64,000 bases of DNA from Bacillus sp. V5-8f (GTDB taxonomy: Bacteria > Bacillota > Bacilli > Bacillales > DSM-1321): NCBI RefSeq assembly GCF_002863565.1, contig NZ_PGUW01000004.1, positions 372,001 to 436,000 on the forward strand, in the 5' to 3' direction. The translations under genes and the position numbers were made by a program. Below, piece after piece: positions 45,030 through 54,394 of this stretch; the first letter of the stretch is position 1, and every line of letters starts with the position of its first letter. The notes beneath the pieces were generated by a model. It searched no databases, was not told where the DNA came from, and was given only the letters and a program-made list of their open reading frames with translations.

Positions 45030-45779
45030 TTAGGGGGTTAACATAATCGCAGTTAACTGAGATGCTTTTTCCTTGCTGGCAAGCAAATAAATTGTGTAAC
45101 TAACATCCTTTTCAAATCTAATTCTTTCGAGTGGGAGTATAACATCGCGGCTGCCAGCAACCCTCACCTCCAGATCGACTGCCATTGGGGTTAGCGCAAG
45201 GTAATCGGTGGCATTTCGAAATGCTACTTTCTGAAAAACGACATCTCCGTTTTTAACCGCGATATCCAGGTCTGGCGTTTCCAGAGAAAAATGGGCAAAC
45301 CGGATTTTAGTTTCTTCTGCCGGTACGAAGGGATCATCCTGAATGGCGTCCACATGCAAGTTTTCCGGAGAGCCGGATACCAGCAGTGTATAAATGTTTC
45401 CAGACAGTATCGTGAATCTCGGTGTGGAAGCAGCTGGATTTTTTTTATCTGCCTGTAATATATTAAAGTGATGGCAGCCCTCAGGGAGAGAGGCATAATT
45501 GCTTATCGTTTGGCTCTCGACATTTTGATAAACAGGATTTTGGTTGATAAAGATATTCATTGCTGGGCTGTCTGGAGCTGTTAGGAGAACACGGGCGGTG
45601 GCAATTCTCTTTTCAGGCAGCGCCAGTCCAGTGCTTGCATAGAAAAATGCATTCTGCATGCTTAAAAGATGCAGTTGGTAATAATGGACATGCAAGTCTG
45701 GCCGAGTATATTTATAATAGTTAGCAAGGAAATCATACATAACTGCGTTCTGAAAAAAATTGCCATCAATTGGGAGCAT
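45030..45779 (-). CDS. DUF4397 domain-containing protein
   Basis: 249 aa with two DUF4397-like repeats: the first around ATARVLLTAPDSPAMNIFIN and the second around KIRFAHFSLETPDLDIAVKN. Each is followed by a strand-rich unit ending in an FTILSGNIYTLLVSG-like strand. The usual signal peptide is absent. Function unknown; such proteins are often surface-associated. Confidence 0.82.
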   Translation of the reverse strand: MLPIDGNFFQNAVMYDFLANYYKYTRPDLHVHYYQLHLLSMQNAFFYASTGLALPEKRIATARVLLTAPDSPAMNIFINQNPVYQNVESQTISNYASLPEGCHHFNILQADKKNPAASTPRFTILSGNIYTLLVSGSPENLHVDAIQDDPFVPAEETKIRFAHFSLETPDLDIAVKNGDVVFQKVAFRNATDYLALTPMAVDLEVRVAGSRDVILPLERIRFEKDVSYTIYLLASKEKASQLTAIMLTP

Positions 45780-45981
45780 CCTACCCCACTCCTATCGTTT
45801 AAGTTTCCATAAAATATGCAAACTGTTGTTCATATGCTACTGAATACGTTTTAAACGAAAACCAAATAGCTTTATCCACTGCATTTCATTTTCTTACAGC
45901 AAATCATTTTACAGGCTTGGAAAAAAACGATAAAATTCATTAGATAAAACAGGTATAAGCCGGAATGGAGGATATTCGACT

Positions 45982-46521
45982 ATGTCTAAAGAATACGAAA
46001 AAGCAACCTTTGCAGGCGGCTGCTTCTGGTGTATGGTAAAACCGTTCCATGAACAGGAAGGTATTATATCAGTTGTGTCCGGTTATACCGGCGGTACCAA
46101 GGAAAATCCAACTTATGAAGAAGTATGTTCTGGCACGACCGGGCATTATGAAGCTGTGCAAATTACGTTTGACCCAGAAGTATATCCTTACGAAAAGCTG
46201 GTTGAATTATTCTGGCAGCAGATTGACCCGACTGATGAAGGCGGCCAGTTTGGAGACAGGGGAAGCTCTTATCAAACGGCAATCTTTTATCATAGCCAGG
46301 AACAAAAAGAAATCGCTGAGCAGTCAAAAGCAATGCTACAGCAAAGCAGACATTTTTCTCGCCCAATCGTCACACCTATCTTGCCGGTAAAAGAATTTTA
46401 TGCCGCAGAAGAATACCACCAGGATTACTACAAGAAAAAGCCTGATCACTATAAAGCCTATCGTGTAGGCTCCGGACGGGCTGCTTTTATTGACAAACAT
46501 TGGGGTGAATCTAATGAGTAA
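45982..46521 (+). CDS. msrA: peptide methionine sulfoxide reductase A
   Basis: 179 aa; reduces the S-epimer of methionine sulfoxide. Active site [11 protein letters not shown]; conserved SGYTGG and [24 protein letters not shown] precedes ATG 45982. Overlaps msrB by 8 bases. Confidence 0.96.
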   Translation: MSKEYEKATFAGGCFWCMVKPFHEQEGIISVVSGYTGGTKENPTYEEVCSGTTGHYEAVQITFDPEVYPYEKLVELFWQQIDPTDEGGQFGDRGSSYQTAIFYHSQEQKEIAEQSKAMLQQSRHFSRPIVTPILPVKEFYAAEEYHQDYYKKKPDHYKAYRVGSGRAAFIDKHWGESNE

Positions 46522-46942
46522 GTTTGAAGAAAAAAAGAAAAAGCTGACACCAATCCAATATGAAGTAACACAGAATAGTGGGACCGAACCGCCTTTCCGC
46601 AATGAATTTTGGAATCATAAAGAGGAAGGGCTTTATGTTGATATCGTTTCGGGAACACCCCTTTTTACTTCAAAGGATAAATTTGATTCAAACTGCGGAT
46701 GGCCAAGCTTTACCAAGCCGATCGGAGAAGAGGAAATCATTGAAAAAACAGATTTAAGCTTTGGGATGAGGCGTACTGAGGTCCGCAGCAAAACGGCGGA
46801 TTCGCATTTGGGGCATGTATTTAATGATGGGCCAGGACCAACCGGATTGCGTTATTGCATTAATTCCGCAGCCCTGAGATTCATTCCAGTATCAGACCTT
46901 GAGAAAGAAGGATTCGGCGAGTACAAAAAGCTGTTTAGTTAA
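46514..46942 (+). CDS. msrB: peptide methionine sulfoxide reductase B
   Basis: 142 aa; reduces the R-epimer. Catalytic Cys in [10 protein letters not shown], with GWPSFTKP and [12 protein letters not shown]. The zinc CxxC pairs found in some MsrB are absent, as in B. subtilis MsrB. ATG 46514 lies in the msrA end, with GGGGTG upstream; the longer frame back to 46490 is unnecessary. Confidence 0.96.
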   Translation: MSKFEEKKKKLTPIQYEVTQNSGTEPPFRNEFWNHKEEGLYVDIVSGTPLFTSKDKFDSNCGWPSFTKPIGEEEIIEKTDLSFGMRRTEVRSKTADSHLGHVFNDGPGPTGLRYCINSAALRFIPVSDLEKEGFGEYKKLFS

Positions 46943-47014
46943 CGGCTCTCAACTGTATCCTAATAAAAGTAGCAGCATGGGTACGACATTAAATGAATAA
47001 GGTTGGTGTATGTA

Positions 47015-47506
47015 TTGTTTAAGAAGTTATTTGGCAAAAAGGCCGAAGAAGAAGTGATAACCGCCCCTATTACGGGAAAGCTCGTGCAACTTGAAGATGT
47101 TCCGGATCCCGTTTTTTCCGAGAAAATGATGGGAGACGGGCTGGCGATTGAACCGGCGGAAGGGGTAGTGGTTGCACCAGTTAATGCAAGGGTATTGCAA
47201 GTGTTCCCTACCAAGCATGCTGTTGGTCTGGAAACAAACAATGGGATAGAAATTTTGATCCATATCGGGTTGGAGACTGTCACTTTGAATGGCGAAGGAT
47301 TTGAAAGCTTTGTCAAAGAAGGGGATAAGGTAAAACAAGGGGACAAGCTTATCTCTTTTGACCTTGATATTATAAGGGAAAAAGCGAAGAGCACCGTAAC
47401 CCCAATCATCCTTACGAATGGAGAAAAAGCAGAAAGCTTTAAAAAAACGACTGAAACACTATTAACAAGAGGGCAAACCCCATTCTTCACGGTAAAGCCA
47501 AAATAA
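47015..47506 (+). CDS. ypqE: PTS glucose-type IIA domain protein (YpqE)
   Basis: 163-aa stand-alone IIA(Glc) homologue. The phosphorylated His is in EILIHIGLETVTLNGEGF; an N-terminal MFKKLFGKK amphipathic stretch precedes the domain. It is phosphorylated by HPr and may serve several sugar permeases or signalling. TTG 47015 chosen with AAGGTTGGTG upstream; TTG 47003 is also in frame. Follows msrB by about 70 bases. Confidence 0.9.
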   Translation: MFKKLFGKKAEEEVITAPITGKLVQLEDVPDPVFSEKMMGDGLAIEPAEGVVVAPVNARVLQVFPTKHAVGLETNNGIEILIHIGLETVTLNGEGFESFVKEGDKVKQGDKLISFDLDIIREKAKSTVTPIILTNGEKAESFKKTTETLLTRGQTPFFTVKPK

Positions 47507-47514
47507 ATAAAAAA

Positions 47515-47546
47515 ATAAACTCCGGGTCCGGAGTTTATTTTTTTAT
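47515..47546. terminator. bidirectional terminator
   Basis: AATAAACTCCGG (47515-47526) pairs with CCGGAGTTTATT (47529-47540); A and T runs flank it, so it serves ypqE and the convergent SGNH gene. Confidence 0.93.
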
Positions 47547-48658
47547 TCTCGAGTGCTTGAAATAATGGAGGATATCCGAACCACGGATCTGCCTGTGGCA
47601 TTATACTGCGGTATGTTTCCTGATACCTCGAAACGCACCGTGTGCTTGCCGTCGGATAAAGAGCTTGTTACATACAATTGCCGTTCCCGTTGAAAAGGCC
47701 ACCATGTGCTTAACGTTGTAATGAATTCTCCGTCAATATATACGTTGACTTGTCCTCCATCTGGGCCTCTAACCAGCTTTACCCCTAAGATATTGCCCAC
47801 AAAATCGGATTCCAGGAAGCTTCCTTCCCTTCCGCTTGTCATATATCCATTCTCCAATGTGAATCCTTCTTTTGACTGGAAGGAAGAAATCGTTCTGTAC
47901 GAATAAAATAAGCGTTCATGTAAAGGTTCAATAAACGCTGCAATTTCTTTTTCGTTTTTGCTATTCGCTATTAGCTGCTTATATATAGTTTCGGCATATA
48001 ATTGATAGCCCCTGCCGTTAGGATGCACTAGATCCCTTGTCAGCTCTTTCGGAGGCAATCCGGTATTTTTAAACACAGGCCGCATATCAACATGGGCAGT
48101 ATGATAATGGGACGATATCTTTTCAATCTCCCAGGCAAAATCCTCATAGGAAAGGCTGCTCTCCGTAATCGTCATGATTTCGGCGTTAGGGAAAACAGAT
48201 TTGGCTTTTCTGATCAAGGATTCATATAATATGCCAAAATCCCTCGTTGACATATACTTACGGTCATTTTCACCGAAGACGATGAAGACAAGATCCGATT
48301 TCTCGGGATTTGCTAATGATGAAAGTCTATATAATCCTTCGAATGCAGTAGCGCCGCTCTGGACGATATATTCACCGGACATGCGGACTCCACGCTCTTC
48401 CATTTTTCTTTCCAGTATCTTGAACCATCGTTGATCGGAAGTATCAGCCCCTGAACCGCGGCCGATACTGTCGCCAATCACTGTATATCTGATAGGTTTT
48501 TGACCACTTATCTTTTCATATACAGTAAGGGAATTATCGAATCCATATGTTATATGGGCTTTTTGCAAGGTAAAAGAACATATCACAATAAGTAGGGTAG
48601 CAACAATTGTGTTAGGGACAGTGAGACGGTTCTTTCTTATCAAAAAGTGTTCCCCCAT
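47543..48658 (-). CDS. SGNH/GDSL hydrolase with C-terminal beta domain
   Basis: 371 aa. N-terminal anchor (VPNTIVATLLIVICSFTL), SGNH domain with GDSIGRGSG, FGENDRKY and DLVHPNGRGY (catalytic Ser, Asn, Asp/His), then a beta-rich C-terminal domain of about 100 residues (VNVYIDGEFITTLSTWWPF) resembling a carbohydrate-binding fold. Probably deacetylates or deacylates a surface polymer. Differs from YpmR in architecture. Confidence 0.85.
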   Translation of the reverse strand: MGEHFLIRKNRLTVPNTIVATLLIVICSFTLQKAHITYGFDNSLTVYEKISGQKPIRYTVIGDSIGRGSGADTSDQRWFKILERKMEERGVRMSGEYIVQSGATAFEGLYRLSSLANPEKSDLVFIVFGENDRKYMSTRDFGILYESLIRKAKSVFPNAEIMTITESSLSYEDFAWEIEKISSHYHTAHVDMRPVFKNTGLPPKELTRDLVHPNGRGYQLYAETIYKQLIANSKNEKEIAAFIEPLHERLFYSYRTISSFQSKEGFTLENGYMTSGREGSFLESDFVGNILGVKLVRGPDGGQVNVYIDGEFITTLSTWWPFQRERQLYVTSSLSDGKHTVRFEVSGNIPQYNATGRSVVRISSIISSTRE

Positions 48659-48844
48659 AATCTCAATATTTTGATTAGATTTTTATCAATTCGTTTTCAA
48701 ATTATACTTTATTCGTTACGTGATTGAAATACAAAAGTAAAAAAACCTTAATCTTTATGATTATGAGCTCAAGCACAAACCATAAAGGGCTAATTGACAT
48801 ATGGTAGGGTGTAAAGAAAATCCCGAACAACAGGAGTGGAATTT

Positions 48845-48988
48845 ATGTACGGATACGGCCCAATGGGTTATGGGTATGGTGGTTATGGCGGTTATGGAGC
48901 TGGCTGCTGCGGCTTAGGCGGAGGCTTTGCCATAATAGTTGTATTGTTCATTCTTTTAATCATTATAGGTGCTTCATTTTACGCATGA
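48845..48988 (+). CDS. YjcZ-family small sporulation protein
   Basis: 47 residues: an N-terminal Gly/Tyr-rich stretch ([18 protein letters not shown]), AGCCGLGGG, then a hydrophobic helix rich in Ile ending SFYA. This matches YjcZ-type spore peptides found in many Bacillus. AGGAGTGG precedes ATG 48845 and a terminator follows. Confidence 0.88.
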   Translation: MYGYGPMGYGYGGYGGYGAGCCGLGGGFAIIVVLFILLIIIGASFYA

Positions 48989-48999
48989 ATAACCTGACC

Positions 49000-49029
49000 A
49001 AAACCGGCCTTGCAGAGAGGCCGGTTTTT
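49000..49029 (+). terminator. terminator after the YjcZ-type gene
   Basis: AAAACCGGCC (49000-49009) pairs with GGCCGGTTTT (49019-49028) and T continues. Confidence 0.93.
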
Positions 49030-49227
49030 CATTTTTTAAAGACAAAACGCGACTAATTTCTGGCCTCTATGTGGACTGGGCTAGGGGCTGAGATTACACG
49101 TGGGGCTTACCCAGGCAGACGCTTGGGAGTATGATCACTCATGACGTTGTATAGGAATCAAAAGGAAAGACTGCAGTCGCAGATATGCAGTGCAATCGTA
49201 TAATTTAGAGGAGGCTGGTTTAAAAGA
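49030..49227. other. upstream region of the yod operon
   Basis: About 200 non-coding bases with G-rich blocks, including a TGGGG-CTTA-CCCA near-palindrome around 49105. Enhancer sites for the sigma-54 activator would be expected here; none is certain. GGGGCTGAGA (49084-49093) recalls a TPP motif but the partner element is missing. Confidence 0.4.
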
Positions 49228-49243
49228 TGGCAGTCTTTTTGCC
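49228..49243 (+). promoter_or_regulatory. sigma-54 (-24/-12) promoter of yodTSRQ
   Basis: TGGCAG-TCTTT-TTGCC with the invariant GG-N10-GC spacing (GG 49229-49230, GC 49241-49242). It lies about 110 bases before the yodT start and just upstream of a gene set with its own sigma-54 activator (54395). Confidence 0.75.
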
Positions 49244-49351
49244 TTTCAACAAAGATTAATCCGAAATAGTATGAAAGAATCGTCAGACCCCTTCATAGAA
49301 TTTACTATATTGCTATTTGTCTTGAAGACGAACAAGGAGCGTGCTAAAAAG

Positions 49352-50695
49352 ATGAATCGCACATCTCTCATAAAGCCTGTCCTGGATGGAGTATATCCAA
49401 TGGTCAGCCATGGCAAAGGAGTTTATTTATACGATACTAACGGCAACGAATACCTCGATGGCTCATCCGGTGCGGTAACCGCCAATATTGGACATGGCGT
49501 GGAAGAAGTTTGGGCGGCAATGGATGGCCAGGCGAGAAAAGTATCATTTGTCTATCGCTCCCAATTTACGAGTGAGGCGGCTGAAGAGCTCGCAGCAAAA
49601 ATATCTGCCATGACAAATGGCAGGTACTCCTGGAGCTTTTTTGTCAATAGTGGTTCGGAAGCAACGGAAACGGCACTCAAAATCGCTGTGCAGCATTGGC
49701 AGGAAAAAGGATTGCCAAAAAAAAACAGGATCATCTCCAGATGGATGAGCTATCATGGGATCACTCTTGGAGCGTTGTCTATGTCAGGCCACCCTCAACG
49801 CAGGGAACGCTTTACCTCAATCTTGGAAACCTATCCTTCAGTTTCGGCGCCGTATTGTTATCGCTGCCCTTATAACCTGGAGCCTGGGGGCTGTGAATTT
49901 CCCTGTGCAGATGAATTGGAGTGGGCCATCAGGAGAACCGGCCCCGACAGTGTGGCAGCGTTTATTGCAGAACCGGTTATCGGTGCAGCAGGTGCTGCAA
50001 TCTCCCCGCCGGATGGGTATTTACAGCGCTTAAAAGCAATTTGTGAAGAATACGACGTATTGTTTATTGCGGATGAAGTGATGACTGGATTTGGCAGGAC
50101 CGGAAAAATTCTTGCTAGCGGCCATTGGGGGGTGGAGCCTGACATTATCGCCTTTGGAAAGGGGATGAGTGGAGGATATACGCCAATAGGGGCTGCAGTT
50201 ATGACAGAAAAAGTCATGGAACCAATCTTAAATGGTTCAAAATCCATCATGGCGGGGCACACTCTAAGTGCAAACCCACAATCCTGTGCGGTTTCACTAG
50301 CTGTCCTTGATTATGTAGAAAAAAAAGGACTAGACGAAAAAGCATTAAAATCAGGCATTTATCTAAGAAATCTTTTAGAAAAGCTTTCGTACAGGTATCC
50401 TTTCATTGGTGATATCCGTGGCAAGGGCTTACTGTTAGGAGTCGAGTTTGTACAAGATAGGGAAACAAAGGAACCATTTCCGGCTGATATCGATGTGACG
50501 AACAATATCATACGCCTAGCGCAAGAAAACGGACTGCTTTTATACCCGGCTTCTGCAGGGGTGGACGGCGTGGGGGGGGCAGCTATTATCATTTCTCCTC
50601 CTCTAACCATTACAAAACGGGAAATCGAAGACCTTATGCGGAGGTTGAATCGTACATTGTCCCAGTTTGAAGAAAGATTGCAGGCAGGTACGTAA
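49352..50695 (+). CDS. yodT: class III aminotransferase of the beta-lysine pathway (YodT)
   Basis: 447 aa, PLP-dependent. PLP Lys is in IIAFGKGMSGGYTPIGA, with DEVMTGFGRTG preceding. In the kam pathway it is expected to transaminate N-acetyl-beta-lysine to the 3-keto acid. ATG 49352 (MNRTSLIKPVLDGVYP) fits the family; the frame extends upstream to 49190 but that part contains the sigma-54 promoter and cannot be coding. AAGGAG lies 12 bases upstream. First gene of yodT-S-R-Q. Confidence 0.88.
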   Translation: MNRTSLIKPVLDGVYPMVSHGKGVYLYDTNGNEYLDGSSGAVTANIGHGVEEVWAAMDGQARKVSFVYRSQFTSEAAEELAAKISAMTNGRYSWSFFVNSGSEATETALKIAVQHWQEKGLPKKNRIISRWMSYHGITLGALSMSGHPQRRERFTSILETYPSVSAPYCYRCPYNLEPGGCEFPCADELEWAIRRTGPDSVAAFIAEPVIGAAGAAISPPDGYLQRLKAICEEYDVLFIADEVMTGFGRTGKILASGHWGVEPDIIAFGKGMSGGYTPIGAAVMTEKVMEPILNGSKSIMAGHTLSANPQSCAVSLAVLDYVEKKGLDEKALKSGIYLRNLLEKLSYRYPFIGDIRGKGLLLGVEFVQDRETKEPFPADIDVTNNIIRLAQENGLLLYPASAGVDGVGGAAIIISPPLTITKREIEDLMRRLNRTLSQFEERLQAGT

Positions 50696-50723
50696 CAACT
50701 TCTTTACGGGGAAGTGAAAAGAG

Positions 50724-51425
50724 TTGATTCAAAATACATTTCAAAAAATATGTCACTTTACTGATCTTAAGCATTTGTTTGAAGACGGAATGAGCATCAT
50801 GTTTGGAGGTTTCGGAGGGATTGGCACCCCGCCCGGCCTAGTTAGCCTTATTCTGGAGTTGGGAATCAAGGATCTCACATTGATTGGAAATGATACGGGG
50901 TTTCCACAAATCGGAATTGGAAAACTAGTGACAGAAAAAAGAGCAAAAAAAATCATTGCCTCCCATATTGGTTCGAATCCAAACGCTGTAAGATATTTGA
51001 CCACCGGGGAGCTTGAAGTTGAATTTTCACCGCAGGGAACTCTTGTTGAAAGAATGAGGGCCGGGGGAATGGGACTTGGAGGTATCCTGACGGATATCGG
51101 TGTGGATGAAGAAATCGTTAAGCGGGATAAGCAAACCATCAAACTGGGTGGGAAAACGTTTCTCGTTGAAACAGCACTTACGGCGGATGTTTCGATTGTT
51201 TATGCGGAAAAAGCGGATCCTTTTGGAAATCTTGTATACGACAAGAGTGCGCGAAACACAAATCCATTGGCTGCCATGGCTGGGACAGTGACAATAGCTG
51301 AAGCCAAAGAGATTGTGCCTCTCGGTAGGCTTAATCCCGAAGAAATTGTGACACCGGGTGTATTCGTTGACCATATTGTCGAATCGGAGGGGGTTGATTG
51401 GCAATGGGTTTGGGAACGGAAATAA
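50724..51425 (+). CDS. yodS: CoA-transferase subunit A (YodS)
   Basis: 233 aa. 3-oxoacid CoA-transferase alpha-type: GGFGGIGTPPGLV, SHIGSNPNAVRY and SPQGTLVERMRAGG motifs. Partner of YodR, activating a 3-keto acid to its CoA ester. TTG 50724 start with GGGGAAGTGAAAAG upstream. Overlaps yodR. Confidence 0.9.
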   Translation: MIQNTFQKICHFTDLKHLFEDGMSIMFGGFGGIGTPPGLVSLILELGIKDLTLIGNDTGFPQIGIGKLVTEKRAKKIIASHIGSNPNAVRYLTTGELEVEFSPQGTLVERMRAGGMGLGGILTDIGVDEEIVKRDKQTIKLGGKTFLVETALTADVSIVYAEKADPFGNLVYDKSARNTNPLAAMAGTVTIAEAKEIVPLGRLNPEEIVTPGVFVDHIVESEGVDWQWVWERK

Positions 51426-52069
51426 GGCATAAAATCGCACAGCGGGCCGCAATGGAAATTAGTGACGGTATGCTTGTTAATCTTGGAATTGGAATTCCTT
51501 CGCTTGTACCAGATCATTTACCGGCCGGCCATTCCATTATGTTCCATGCAGAAAACGGAATTGTCGGAATGGGGAAATCCCCTAAAGAAGGGGAGGAAGA
51601 CGCCCATTTATGCAATGCCGGCGGCTATCCGGTTACGTTAAGGAACGGCGGTTCTTACTGTGATAGCACAACTGCCTTTGGGATGATTCGAAAGGGTTTG
51701 ATAGATGTGACAATCCTTGGTGCGCTGCAGGTTAGCGAAAATGGGGATCTTGCTAATTGGATCGTACCAGGAAAAAGAGTCCCTGGCATGGGAGGGGCGA
51801 TGGATCTCGCCGCAAAAGCAAAGAAAGTAATTGTCCTTATGAATCATAGAGACAAAAACGGAAAATCAAAGCTGGTAAAACGCTGCACCTTACCGCTGAC
51901 AGCAAAAAGGTGTGTTCATATGGTCATAACGGAAATGGGTGTGTTTTTAGTTATGAAAGACGGTCTGCTGCTAACAGATTTGTTTTTACCATACACAATT
52001 GATGAAGTTAAAGCTAGTACAGAGGCAAAGTTTGATATCTCCGATTCATTAACCCTATTAGGAGAGTAG
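51404..52069 (+). CDS. yodR: CoA-transferase subunit B (YodR)
   Basis: 221 aa. Catalytic Glu in MFHAENGIVGMG, and LVNLGIGIPSLVPDHL and PGMGGAMDL are typical beta-subunit motifs. ATG 51404 follows GGAGGGGG and overlaps yodS by 22 bases, so both are made in equal amounts; TTG 51398 is also in frame. Confidence 0.9.
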   Translation: MGLGTEIRHKIAQRAAMEISDGMLVNLGIGIPSLVPDHLPAGHSIMFHAENGIVGMGKSPKEGEEDAHLCNAGGYPVTLRNGGSYCDSTTAFGMIRKGLIDVTILGALQVSENGDLANWIVPGKRVPGMGGAMDLAAKAKKVIVLMNHRDKNGKSKLVKRCTLPLTAKRCVHMVITEMGVFLVMKDGLLLTDLFLPYTIDEVKASTEAKFDISDSLTLLGE

Positions 52070-52093
52070 CAAGCGCAGAAGGGGGATGTGCAT

Positions 52094-53383
52094 ATGATTC
52101 ATAACCAGACTATTCATGAATGGCTAAAGCAAAATGGCATGAGGGGAATCAGACTCTTACAGCGCCTCGTGCAGGAGCCGAGCAAAAGGGGGCAGGAAGG
52201 CAGGGCCCAAGCAATCATTTTAGAAAAATGCAGGGAACTAGGCCTTTCCATTGATTTATGGGAATTAGGTGATGATTCATTACGGAACCATTCTAATTTT
52301 TATTGTGACAGAACGGATTTTAAAGGAAACCCAAATCTTGTGGCTGTTCTAAAGGGCTCAGGCGGTGGAAAATCACTGATTCTAAACGGGCATATTGATG
52401 TGGTGCCAGAGGGCAACCCAAAGGACTGGGATGACGATCCTTTCAGCGGTATATTGAGGGATGGAAAGGTATATGGCCGCGGGACAACAGATATGAAGGG
52501 AGGAACAGTCTCACTGCTTTTGGCTCTCGATGCCATTCTATCACTCGGTATCACGTTGAAGGGCGATGTCATATTTCAAAGTGTCATAGAAGAGGAAAGC
52601 GGAGGTGCCGGTACTCTTGCTGCCGTTTTACGGGGGTATCAGGCAGATGGTGCGATTATTCCTGAACCAACCAATATGAAATTTTTTCCACTTCAACAGG
52701 GGTCAATGTGGTTTAGGTTGACTGTAAAGGGGAAATCTGCCCATGGAGGAACGAGATATGAAGGAGTAAGTGCCATTGATCTTGCGCTCGAAGTGGTGAA
52801 CGAAATCAAGGCCCTGGAGAAGTATAGAAATGATTCCCTTGATCATCCTCTATATAAAGATATAAAAATTCCGATTCCTATTAATATAGGAAAAATCGAA
52901 AGTGGTTCATGGCCTTCATCTGTTCCGGATAAAGCCATTATTGAAGGGCGTTTCGGTATAGCCCCAACAGAAACAATGGAATCAGCACAGAGGGCTATGG
53001 AGGATTGTATTGCTAGTTTAAATGCAGAACATGAATGGTTCCACCAAAAGCCGATAGAAATAGAATGGTTTGGTGCGAGATGGCTGCCGGGAAATCTCGA
53101 CTTGCATCATCCATTAATGGAAACGCTTTCAAATAACTTTAGCAAAGTGATGCAGAAGCCTCCTGTCATCGAGGCTTCGCCGTGGGGTACGGACGGAGGC
53201 TACTTATCGAATGTAGGTGGTATCCCGGTCATTGTGTTTGGGCCAGGGAAAACCGAGGTTGCCCATGACGCAAATGAATATATAGAAATAGACAAAGTGA
53301 TTGAAGCGGCGGAAATCATTGCCCTAGCGATTATTGAATGGTGCGGAGTGGATCAAGCTGGAACAAGCCTATTAGAAAATTAA
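52094..53383 (+). CDS. yodQ: M20-family deacetylase (YodQ)
   Basis: 429-aa metallo-amidohydrolase of the ArgE/DapE type. Zinc ligands appear in LNGHIDVVPEG, GRGTTDMKGG and EEESGGAG; the dimerisation lid domain follows. Expected to remove the acetyl group from a downstream beta-lysine product. ATG 52094 with GGGGG 8 bases upstream; GTG 52088 is too close. Last gene before a terminator. Confidence 0.9.
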   Translation: MIHNQTIHEWLKQNGMRGIRLLQRLVQEPSKRGQEGRAQAIILEKCRELGLSIDLWELGDDSLRNHSNFYCDRTDFKGNPNLVAVLKGSGGGKSLILNGHIDVVPEGNPKDWDDDPFSGILRDGKVYGRGTTDMKGGTVSLLLALDAILSLGITLKGDVIFQSVIEEESGGAGTLAAVLRGYQADGAIIPEPTNMKFFPLQQGSMWFRLTVKGKSAHGGTRYEGVSAIDLALEVVNEIKALEKYRNDSLDHPLYKDIKIPIPINIGKIESGSWPSSVPDKAIIEGRFGIAPTETMESAQRAMEDCIASLNAEHEWFHQKPIEIEWFGARWLPGNLDLHHPLMETLSNNFSKVMQKPPVIEASPWGTDGGYLSNVGGIPVIVFGPGKTEVAHDANEYIEIDKVIEAAEIIALAIIEWCGVDQAGTSLLEN

Positions 53384-53389
53384 AAGGAT

Positions 53390-53422
53390 AAAGGCCTGAT
53401 TTCTTCATGATCAGGCCTTTTG
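53390..53422 (+). terminator. terminator between yodQ and yodP
   Basis: AAAGGCCTGAT (53390-53400) pairs with ATCAGGCCTTT (53410-53420), then T. It splits the locus, separating yodTSRQ from yodP-kamR. Confidence 0.88.
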
Positions 53423-53467
53423 TAGCAGTTGGATTATAAACCACCAATTCATAACATGGAGGAAGCT

Positions 53468-54310
53468 ATGGAAAGTCAACAAAAAGTTATCAAGAAGCGC
53501 GGCTTCACATTGAATCTCACCCTAGACCCGTATAATCGCAGGGTCAGAGTAGATGATTACCTTGGAGACTTTACTAAGTGCGTGGAAGAAGCACAAAAAG
53601 CCGTAGCTGGTATCGCTGCTGATAAACTAATTTTTAAAGCCAGAAAGGAAAATTTTTCACAGCTTATAAGCCGAGGGTTTTTATTAGAAGGAGTGCTGGA
53701 CCACTATTTCTCGGGAAGCGACTGCTATTTTTTTGTGAAATATTTTCAGGATGAAAGGAGAAGCAGCGGTAAATGGGCGGAAGAAGACTTAATTTTACAG
53801 GGAGTCTTATCGCTTCAACCAAAAAATGAATCGTTGTTGCCGCCTGTAGGATATATAGCCAGGAAAGCAAAACAAGAGGATGCGGAACAGCTAGTAAAAT
53901 TTTACCGCAAGGTCTTCGATGTTTATCCGGTGCCGATCGAGGATCCGCAATATATAAAAAAATGTATGGAGAGCGGGACTGTTTTTTATATTTATGAGTT
54001 TGAAGGACAAATCGTCAGCAGTGCTTCTGCCGAAGTGAACACTAAATATCATAACGCTGAAATCACAGACTGTGCCACCTTGCCGGAGCATCGGCAGTTT
54101 GGCTTAATAAAACTTTTAATCAGTCAGCTTGAAGATGACCTTGCTAGCAATGAGATTTATTGCGTGTATTCCATTGCACGGGCGCTTTCCTTCGGTATGA
54201 ATGCTGCTTTTTATCAGCTTGGCTACGAGTACAGGGGGAGGCTGGCAAATAACTGTTTCATTTTTGACAAAATCGAAGATATGAATTTATGGGTTAAGAA
54301 TAACAGTTAA
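53468..54310 (+). CDS. yodP: beta-lysine N6-acetyltransferase (YodP/AblB)
   Basis: 280 aa. C-terminal GNAT domain (GYIARKAKQEDAEQLVKFYR ... TDCATLPEHRQFGLIKLLI). The homologue AblB acetylates beta-lysine made by KamA/AblA; in methanogens the product is an osmolyte. ATG 53468 is six bases from GGAGG; earlier in-frame ATG/TTG codons lie inside the preceding terminator region. Confidence 0.9.
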   Translation: MESQQKVIKKRGFTLNLTLDPYNRRVRVDDYLGDFTKCVEEAQKAVAGIAADKLIFKARKENFSQLISRGFLLEGVLDHYFSGSDCYFFVKYFQDERRSSGKWAEEDLILQGVLSLQPKNESLLPPVGYIARKAKQEDAEQLVKFYRKVFDVYPVPIEDPQYIKKCMESGTVFYIYEFEGQIVSSASAEVNTKYHNAEITDCATLPEHRQFGLIKLLISQLEDDLASNEIYCVYSIARALSFGMNAAFYQLGYEYRGRLANNCFIFDKIEDMNLWVKNNS

Positions 54311-54332
54311 GTGACGGATTTTTAGCACAGGA

Positions 54333-54348
54333 TGGCAAGATTTCGGCA
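54333..54348 (+). promoter_or_regulatory. weak sigma-54-like promoter before kamR
   Basis: TGGCAAGATTTCGGCA keeps the GG-N10-GC spacing but has CG instead of TT in the -12 element. It is 47 bases before the activator start, possible autoregulation; chance cannot be excluded. Confidence 0.35.
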
Positions 54349-54394
54349 CTTTCTCATATATATGAATACAGGCCGGTCTATAAGGAGTGAGAAA

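Noticed and set aside
47027-47338. Minus-strand frame over the IIA-Glc gene
   Set aside because: Shadow of ypqE; no start context and no recognisable domain.
49084-49093. GGGGCTGAGA, resembling part of a TPP riboswitch
   Set aside because: The second conserved TPP element (ACCTGATCTGG...) is absent downstream and the next gene is not a thiamine gene.
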